A stretch of 40,825 bases of DNA. Source: a bacterium. GTDB taxonomy: Bacteria; Vulcanimicrobiota; Vulcanimicrobiia; Vulcanimicrobiales; Vulcanimicrobiaceae. The DNA lies in contig JAKAPQ010000004.1 in assembly GCA_021806945.1 (NCBI GenBank), positions 1 to 40,825 on the forward strand, read 5' to 3'. Below are positions 35,450 to 40,825 of this stretch, one piece after another. Position numbers and translations under genes: made by a program. The stretch's first letter is position 1; the number at the start of each line of letters is the position of its first letter. The notes beneath the pieces are model-generated. The model saw only the letters and a list, made by a program, of their open reading frames with translations, had not been told where the DNA came from and searched no databases.

Positions 35450-36834
35450 GCGTAGCAGAGATTGAAACTTTTATTGACGAGCGGAAAGTCCGGAACGATG
35501 TTGCCGTCCATCGCGCGCGCGACCAGCGGCCAGTTGCGGTACGACGCGGAGATGACGTGCAGCCGCGTGAGGATCCCGTCGCCGCCGGTGTGAAGCGCGA
35601 CGACCTCGCTGCCGCGCGGCCCCTCGACCACCGCGCTGGCGTCGCCCGCCGGAACGGCCATCGGCTGCGGATCCGGCAGCGCGGCGTCGCCGATCTCCGC
35701 GAGCGCCGCGCCGATCAGGCGCAGCGATTCGCGGATCTCGTCGCGCTTCACGCGAGCGCGCCCGAACGAGTCGCCGCCCGAAGCGTGCGCGATACGCACC
35801 GCAAACTCGCGGTATGCGCCGTACGGAGCGAAGGTTCGAACGTCGATCTCGCCGCGCGATGCGCGATGTGCGGGGCCGACGGCGCCGAACGCGTGGGCCG
35901 ACTCGCGCGACACCACGCCCACACGCTGCCAGCGCGCGACCGTCGACGATTGGGCGAATAGCCGCGTCAGGTACGCTTCGAGATCGCGGGCGAGATCGGC
36001 GAGATCGCGCGCGATGCGGGGGCGCTCGCGCAGCGTCTGCGCGCCGACGCCGCCGGGAACGATCGCGTCGAAGAGCAGCCGGTGGCCGCCTGCGAGCCGG
36101 CACAGGCGCATGGCGCGCTCCTTGAGCGCCATGCCGCTAGCAAAGCCGGGCCCCCAACCGGCGCCGGCGGCGCTCGCGGCTAGATCGCCGAGATGATTGT
36201 AGATGCGTTCGAACTCGGCGAGAACGAGCCGCGCGAGCTCCACCTCGCGCGCGATCTCGATTCCCGCGAGCTGCTCGAGCGCACGCGCGTACGCGAACGA
36301 GCGCGCGGCGCTGCAGCTGCCGCAGATCCGCGCTACGAGCGGCGCGGCCTGCAACGCGCCGAGCCCCTCGACGTGCCGTTCGACGCCGCGATGCGCGTAG
36401 GAGAGCTGCGCGTCCAGATGCACGATCGTTTCGCCGCCCGAGCTGAAGGTGAACCGCCCCGGTTCGTTGATCCCCGCGTGCACCGGCCCGACGACGAAAC
36501 GCATGAGGCCGGCGCCCTGCGCGACGATCGCCGGCGGCATCTCGCCACCGGTTCCGCGCAGCGGGCGCGCATCCGGGAGCGCGTCGAAGCGCACGCCCCA
36601 CTCTTGCGCCATCTCGCGTTCGTCCCACGAGAAGAGCGGAGACGTTCCGGAGACGGCTCGCAGCAGCGCGTCCGCATCTCGCGGGTGCGCGAGCGCGTAG
36701 GGACCGCTCGCGGCGAGGAACAGGTAGCGCACCTCCTCGGCGCGCGCGTACGCGCCGAGCGGAAGCGCGGTGAGGCACTCGGCCTCCACGCGATCGGCGA
36801 AGCGCTCCGCAGCGATCTCGTGCGCGCCGCTCAC
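35434..36834 (-). CDS. hyfG: Group-4 hydrogenase large subunit, NuoCD-like (HyfG/HycE-like)
   Basis: GPVHAGINEPGRFTFSSGGETIVHLDAQLSYAHRGVERHVEGL...VARICGSCSAARSFAYARALEQLAGIEI...FNLCYACADR*; GTG start. Confidence 0.88.
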   Translation of the reverse strand: MSGAHEIAAERFADRVEAECLTALPLGAYARAEEVRYLFLAASGPYALAHPRDADALLRAVSGTSPLFSWDEREMAQEWGVRFDALPDARPLRGTGGEMPPAIVAQGAGLMRFVVGPVHAGINEPGRFTFSSGGETIVHLDAQLSYAHRGVERHVEGLGALQAAPLVARICGSCSAARSFAYARALEQLAGIEIAREVELARLVLAEFERIYNHLGDLAASAAGAGWGPGFASGMALKERAMRLCRLAGGHRLLFDAIVPGGVGAQTLRERPRIARDLADLARDLEAYLTRLFAQSSTVARWQRVGVVSRESAHAFGAVGPAHRASRGEIDVRTFAPYGAYREFAVRIAHASGGDSFGRARVKRDEIRESLRLIGAALAEIGDAALPDPQPMAVPAGDASAVVEGPRGSEVVALHTGGDGILTRLHVISASYRNWPLVARAMDGNIVPDFPLVNKSFNLCYACADR

Positions 36835-38249
36835 GGCGTTCCTTCGATACGCGACGAGGTTGCGTGGAGCATGGTTCCGAGCGGCGTCCATGGGACGACG
36901 ATCGTGAGAAGAGCGCCGGCGAGCGCCAGCCCGGCGGCGATCGCCGAGAGCCGCGACGCGGCCGGCCGGTGCGGCGCGGCTTTGGCGCGGCCGCCTTCGA
37001 TCTCGATCGCCGCACGCGAGAGCGCGATGAAACCTAGCGCGATGCCGAGCAGACCGAACCCGAGCGGAATCCACTGACGCGATGCGACCCCGGCCGCTAC
37101 GAGCAAGAGCTCGCTGATGAAGAGCCCGAACGGCGGCATGCCGCAGAGAGCGGTCATCGCGCCGAGCAAGAAGCGCCCGCCGGCGCCGGTGGAGATGAGC
37201 CCGTGCAGCGCTCCCAACTCGGTCGTTCGCCGTTCCCGCTGCACCATGCCGGCGGCGAAAAAGGCGGCGGACTTCGCGAATGCGTGGGCGACGATGTGGA
37301 AGAGCGCCGCAAAGAGGCCGATCGGGCCCCCGAAGCCCAGCGCCAGCGCGACGATGCCGGCGTGTTCGACGGTCGAGTACGCGAGCAAGCGCTTCAGATC
37401 GCGCTGGCTCAGCATCAGCGTGCCGGCAACCACCGTTGAGAGCGAGCCCAGCACCAGCAGCAGCGTGTGAATCACCGGCCCCGCGCCGAGTGCCGCGGCG
37501 ACGGAGAGCGTTCGCACGATCGCGTAGAGCGCGCACGAAACGAGCACGCCCGAGAGCAGCCCGCTGATCGGCGCCGGAGCCTTCGAGTGCGCGTCGGGGA
37601 GCCACGCGTGCATGGGGACGAGGCCCGCTTTGGTGGCGAATCCGATCGCCATGAGCGCGGTCGCCAGCCGTGCGAGCGGCGGCGCCGTTGCCGGCGCGTG
37701 CGCGGCGATGCTCGTCCACGAAAGCGCTTGCAGTGGGCTCAATCCCGCTGCCATGGTAACGTGCCCCAGCACGACGATGCCGAGCAGTGCGAGCGCGATG
37801 CCGACGCTGCACAGCACGAGATATTTCCACGCCGCTTCAAGCGCGGCGGCCTCGCCGCTGAAGCCGACGAGGAAGGCCGTCGCGAGCGTCGTCGCCGAGA
37901 TTCCAAGCCACAGCAGCGCGAAGTTATCGGCGAGCACGACCACCAGCATCGCACTCCAGAACGCGCCGAGCAGCACGAAGTAGACCGGCTTGCGCGACCA
38001 CACCGCTTCGCCGCTTCCCCAATCCAGAGAGTCCGCTCCGGCGGAGAAGACGGTCGCCAAGAGCCCCAAGACCGAGACGAGCGCAGCGAAGAGCAGCGAG
38101 AGCGCGTCGACGCTGCCGGCGAGCGTCACCGGTAGGAGCGCCGCGGCGACTGCGAGCGCGATGCGCACCGCCTGCCGTTGCGCGCGCACGCGGAACGCCA
38201 GCGCGAGCAACGCGCCCAGCAAGGGCGCGGCGATCGCCACGCCGATCAT
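36831..38249 (-). CDS. hyfF: HyfF/HycQ-like proton-translocating antiporter-type subunit
   Basis: GFATKAGLVPMHAWLPDAHSKAPAPISGLLSGVLVSCALYAIVR...RDLKRLLAYSTVEHAGIVALALG. Confidence 0.9.
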   Translation of the reverse strand: MIGVAIAAPLLGALLALAFRVRAQRQAVRIALAVAAALLPVTLAGSVDALSLLFAALVSVLGLLATVFSAGADSLDWGSGEAVWSRKPVYFVLLGAFWSAMLVVVLADNFALLWLGISATTLATAFLVGFSGEAAALEAAWKYLVLCSVGIALALLGIVVLGHVTMAAGLSPLQALSWTSIAAHAPATAPPLARLATALMAIGFATKAGLVPMHAWLPDAHSKAPAPISGLLSGVLVSCALYAIVRTLSVAAALGAGPVIHTLLLVLGSLSTVVAGTLMLSQRDLKRLLAYSTVEHAGIVALALGFGGPIGLFAALFHIVAHAFAKSAAFFAAGMVQRERRTTELGALHGLISTGAGGRFLLGAMTALCGMPPFGLFISELLLVAAGVASRQWIPLGFGLLGIALGFIALSRAAIEIEGGRAKAAPHRPAASRLSAIAAGLALAGALLTIVVPWTPLGTMLHATSSRIEGTP

Positions 38250-38854
38250 CCGCGCAGCCTTCGCAGCGACTCGACGTCGAGCACCGGATTCTCCGCGACG
38301 AAGGCGCGCACGAGCGCGAGCCCGATGAACGTGGCGACCAGCGCGTCGAACGTCGCGCCGAGCTCGACCGATTCCGGAAGAGCCGGGGCGAGCGTAGCAC
38401 CCGCGAGCGTGATCCCGGCTCCAAGCGCCAGCAGCCCCATCACGTGCGCGAGCAGATTGCGGTGCACGATCAACATTCCGACGCTGCAGAGTACCACGTA
38501 GGCCACCATGCTTTGCATCGGAACCGGGGCGAGCGCCGCGGAGTGGCCGACGAGGCGAGCGATCGACGCGAACGCCACGACCAGCACGATCCGCGCCGGC
38601 AGACCGATCGATGGCCGCAGATCGCTCGCAGCCGGATTCGCGCGCAAGAACAAGAGGATGCCCACCGGAACGACGACGAGTTTCACCAGCGACGAGAGCG
38701 CGAAGAGCGCGAGCGCGAGCGGCGACTCCAGCGCCGAGGGCAGGATGAAGATGCTGGCGGTGGCGGCCAGCACGACGTAGGCAATGAGAATCCGGGGAGT
38801 CCGCCTCTCGACGATCAAGAGCCCGCCTGCGAAGAGCATGAGGAGATCGACCAT
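38246..38854 (-). CDS. hyfE: HyfE/HycP-like membrane subunit
   Basis: MVDLLMLFAGGLLIVERRTPRILIAYVVLAATAS...; 4-nt overlaps both sides, correct position. Confidence 0.82.
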   Translation of the reverse strand: MVDLLMLFAGGLLIVERRTPRILIAYVVLAATASIFILPSALESPLALALFALSSLVKLVVVPVGILLFLRANPAASDLRPSIGLPARIVLVVAFASIARLVGHSAALAPVPMQSMVAYVVLCSVGMLIVHRNLLAHVMGLLALGAGITLAGATLAPALPESVELGATFDALVATFIGLALVRAFVAENPVLDVESLRRLRG

Positions 38855-39738
38855 CACGCGAGCACTCCCAGCAGGCGCAGCCCGATGCTCGTCGCCGCCA
38901 GGATGAAGGCGATGAGCAGCAGCTGGGGCACTTCGAACAACCGCACCTTCGCGGAGGCGTTCTCGACAAGCGTGATTGCGGCGGCCAGAGCGGGGACGTA
39001 CAGAACGTGCGCCCACCACGCGCTGCCGGGAAGTAAGAAGGCGGCCAGCAACAACCAACTCAGCTGCCGCACGCAGGCCGCGAGCTGCAGCCCCGCGAGC
39101 TGCCAGCCGGCATATTCGAGGACGAGCCCTTCATGAATCATCGTGAGCTCGTAGTGCGTCTCTTGATTGTCGATGGGGACGCGGGCCGTCTCCGCCAGCA
39201 GAACGAGAAAGAACGCGGCGAACGCCAGCAGGCCGGCTAGCCCGAACGGCGCGCGCAGCAACGCGGAGAATCCCGTGCCGTAGCCGAGCGCGGCGCCGCC
39301 GAGCAGCGCGAGAAGCAGCGCGGGTTCGACGAGGCTGCTGAAGGTCATCTCGCGGCTGGCCGCCATTCCCGCAAAGCTGCTGCGCGTATCGAGCGCGGCC
39401 AAGCCCAGCACGAACCGCCCGAGCGCCAGCAGAAAGACGAGCGCGACGATATCGATGACGCTCGCGGCTGCGGGCGCGGCCAGCGGAATCGCCGCTGCGA
39501 ACGTCAGCGCGACGCCGAGCACGACCCCCGGCGCGATAACCGCGAGCATCGAGGCCCCCTCGGGTAAGAGCGCCTCCTTTCCCCACAGTTTGATCAGGTC
39601 GCGATAGGGCTGGGCGACGCTCGGCCCGGGGCGGCCTTGGAGCCGCGCGCGCAGCCGTTTCATCGCACCCTGCAGCAGCGGCGCGAGCGCGACGATCGCT
39701 ATCGCTTGGACGATCGCTATCGCTTGAAGGTAGCTCAT
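38854..39738 (-). CDS. hyfC: HyfC/HycD-like (NuoH-type) membrane subunit
   Basis: LQGRPGPSVAQPYRDLIKLWGKEALLPEGAS...ETARVPIDNQETHYELTMIHEGLVLEYAG. Confidence 0.92.
   Translation of the reverse strand: MSYLQAIAIVQAIAIVALAPLLQGAMKRLRARLQGRPGPSVAQPYRDLIKLWGKEALLPEGASMLAVIAPGVVLGVALTFAAAIPLAAPAAASVIDIVALVFLLALGRFVLGLAALDTRSSFAGMAASREMTFSSLVEPALLLALLGGAALGYGTGFSALLRAPFGLAGLLAFAAFFLVLLAETARVPIDNQETHYELTMIHEGLVLEYAGWQLAGLQLAACVRQLSWLLLAAFLLPGSAWWAHVLYVPALAAAITLVENASAKVRLFEVPQLLLIAFILAATSIGLRLLGVLA
39692..39727. repeat. 18-bp in-frame tandem duplication in hyfC start region
   Basis: acgatcgctatcgcttgg/acgatcgctatcgcttga, encoding QAIAIVQAIAIV. Confidence 0.85.
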
Positions 39739-40825
39739 CGGGCGAGCGCTACCGCCAAGACGAGCGCGGCTAGCGCGTAGGCGACGTAGAGCCGCAGGCT
39801 CCCGCTCTGAAGCGCGCGCGTGCGGCGCGAGAGGCGCAAGGCCGCGCCCGAGAGGCGGCGCGCGACCTCGTCGATCACGTAGCGGCTCTCGGTGTGGTAG
39901 CGGATCTGCAGCGGGAACCACGGCGAGATCCCGGCCTCGAGCACGCGGCGGCGCTCCGGAAAGAGCACGAAGGCGAAGATCGTCCGTAGCGGCTTCGAGA
40001 AGGCGGTGGCCGTATATTGCGCCGCCGCGGTAACCGGCGATCCGCAGGTCCAGGTCGAGACGCGGCGCACGCCGCGCCGTGCGGCCAGAACCGCGGCAGC
40101 CACGGCACCGAGCAGCGGCACGATCGCCAACGTCAGCGGCAGCGTAGGTAGTGCCGGCAGCGCTATCGGCACGCCGCCCACGATCCCCGCGGCGATTCGC
40201 TCGAGCGGAGCGACCGCCAGCATCGGCGCGAGCCCGAAGAGCGTGCAGAGCGCGGCCAGAAAGCCCAGACCGAAAGTTGACGCGTCAACGCGTTCGCGGG
40301 CGGCGGTGGCCGGCGGCAGCGCGCGGCGGGCGCGGCCGAGAAAGACGACGCCGAAGACCTTCACGAAGCAGGCGGCTGCGAGGCCGCCCGTCAAGGCGAA
40401 GCCGGCGATCGAGGCCAGGAGCACGAGCCGCACCGAGATCGTTCCGAGATGCAGCCCGGCGACGAGGCTTTGGAAGGTCATCCACTCAGAAGCGAAGCCG
40501 TTGAACGGCGGAAGGCCGGCGATCGCGGCGCAACCGATGAGAAAGAGCGGCGCGGTCCAGACGAGGCGAGCCCAGACGCCGCCGAGACGCTCCAAATCAG
40601 CCGTCCCCTCCGCATCGATCACCGTCCCCGCGCCCAAGAAGAGCAGCCCCTTGAAGAGGCCGTGATTGATCGTATGAAAGAGCGCCGCAGTCAGCGCGAG
40701 GGCCGCCACGGCAGCGTTGCCGGAGGCGAGCCCGACGACGGCGACGCCGATCCCGATGACGATGATGCCGACGTTCTCGACGGAGTGATAGGCGAGCAGC
40801 CGCTTGAGATCGTGGTCCACGAGCG
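39735..40825 (-). CDS. hyfB: HyfB-like antiporter-type subunit, C-terminal part (truncated by window end)
   Basis: DHDLKRLLAYHSVENVGIIVIGIGVAVVGL...ALTAALFHTINHGLFKGLLFLGAGTVIDA...GLPPFNGFASEWMTFQSL. Confidence 0.92.
   Translation of the reverse strand, partial: LVDHDLKRLLAYHSVENVGIIVIGIGVAVVGLASGNAAVAALALTAALFHTINHGLFKGLLFLGAGTVIDAEGTADLERLGGVWARLVWTAPLFLIGCAAIAGLPPFNGFASEWMTFQSLVAGLHLGTISVRLVLLASIAGFALTGGLAAACFVKVFGVVFLGRARRALPPATAARERVDASTFGLGFLAALCTLFGLAPMLAVAPLERIAAGIVGGVPIALPALPTLPLTLAIVPLLGAVAAAVLAARRGVRRVSTWTCGSPVTAAAQYTATAFSKPLRTIFAFVLFPERRRVLEAGISPWFPLQIRYHTESRYVIDEVARRLSGAALRLSRRTRALQSGSLRLYVAYALAALVLAVALAR

Noticed and set aside
35434-37830. Upstream extension (about 330 aa) of the hyfG ORF
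   Set aside because: Overlaps hyfF out of frame; real start is the GTG at 36834 (MSGAHEIAAERF).
37467-38135. 222-aa plus ORF antisense to hyfF
   Set aside because: Almost entirely R/E/D/Q residues; shadow of a hydrophobic gene.
1-40825. tRNA/rRNA genes
   Set aside because: No cloverleaf with a recognisable GTTCRANNC T-loop or rRNA segment was spotted by eye; a tRNAscan/Infernal run would be decisive.

Overview
GC-rich bacterial window, probably from a diderm lineage because an LptD/OstA-like barrel protein is present; taxonomy is not determined. Four blocks are visible. (1) 1-3.3 kb is a mosaic of toxin-antitoxin (TA) genes and TA relics (GNAT/TacT-like, HicBA, Phd/RelE-like, broken RES + MbcA/ParS-like pair, broken VapC), interleaved with shattered copies of a MurJ flippase and an EPS sugar transferase. 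(2) 3.4-24.3 kb is a surface-glycan locus: large GT-C-like membrane proteins, GT2 enzymes, a GT2-GT4 fusion, an epimerase, methyltransferases, a flippase relic, intact MurJ and an undecaprenyl-phosphate sugar transferase. It carries an N-truncated serine recombinase next to a perfect 31-bp hairpin, and an IS701-type element whose in silico removal restores the methyltransferase reading frame. (3) 24.3-34.8 kb holds deoB, another TA cluster (three VapBC/Phd-PIN pairs, COG4190-like and HigA relics), an LptD-like protein, a possible CBM20-like secreted protein, GtrB-like GT2, HD-GYP, a fourth PIN pair and an orphan XRE regulator. (4) 35.0-40.8 kb is a six-gene group-4 [NiFe]-hydrogenase-like operon (HyfB-C-E-F-G-I order) with non-canonical metal-site motifs and no visible HyfH ferredoxin gene. 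A REP-like sequence (CCCTTCGACAAGCTCAGGGTGACAG) recurs, often at rearrangement breakpoints or in frame inside genes. All family calls come from reading the translations; no database search was run.
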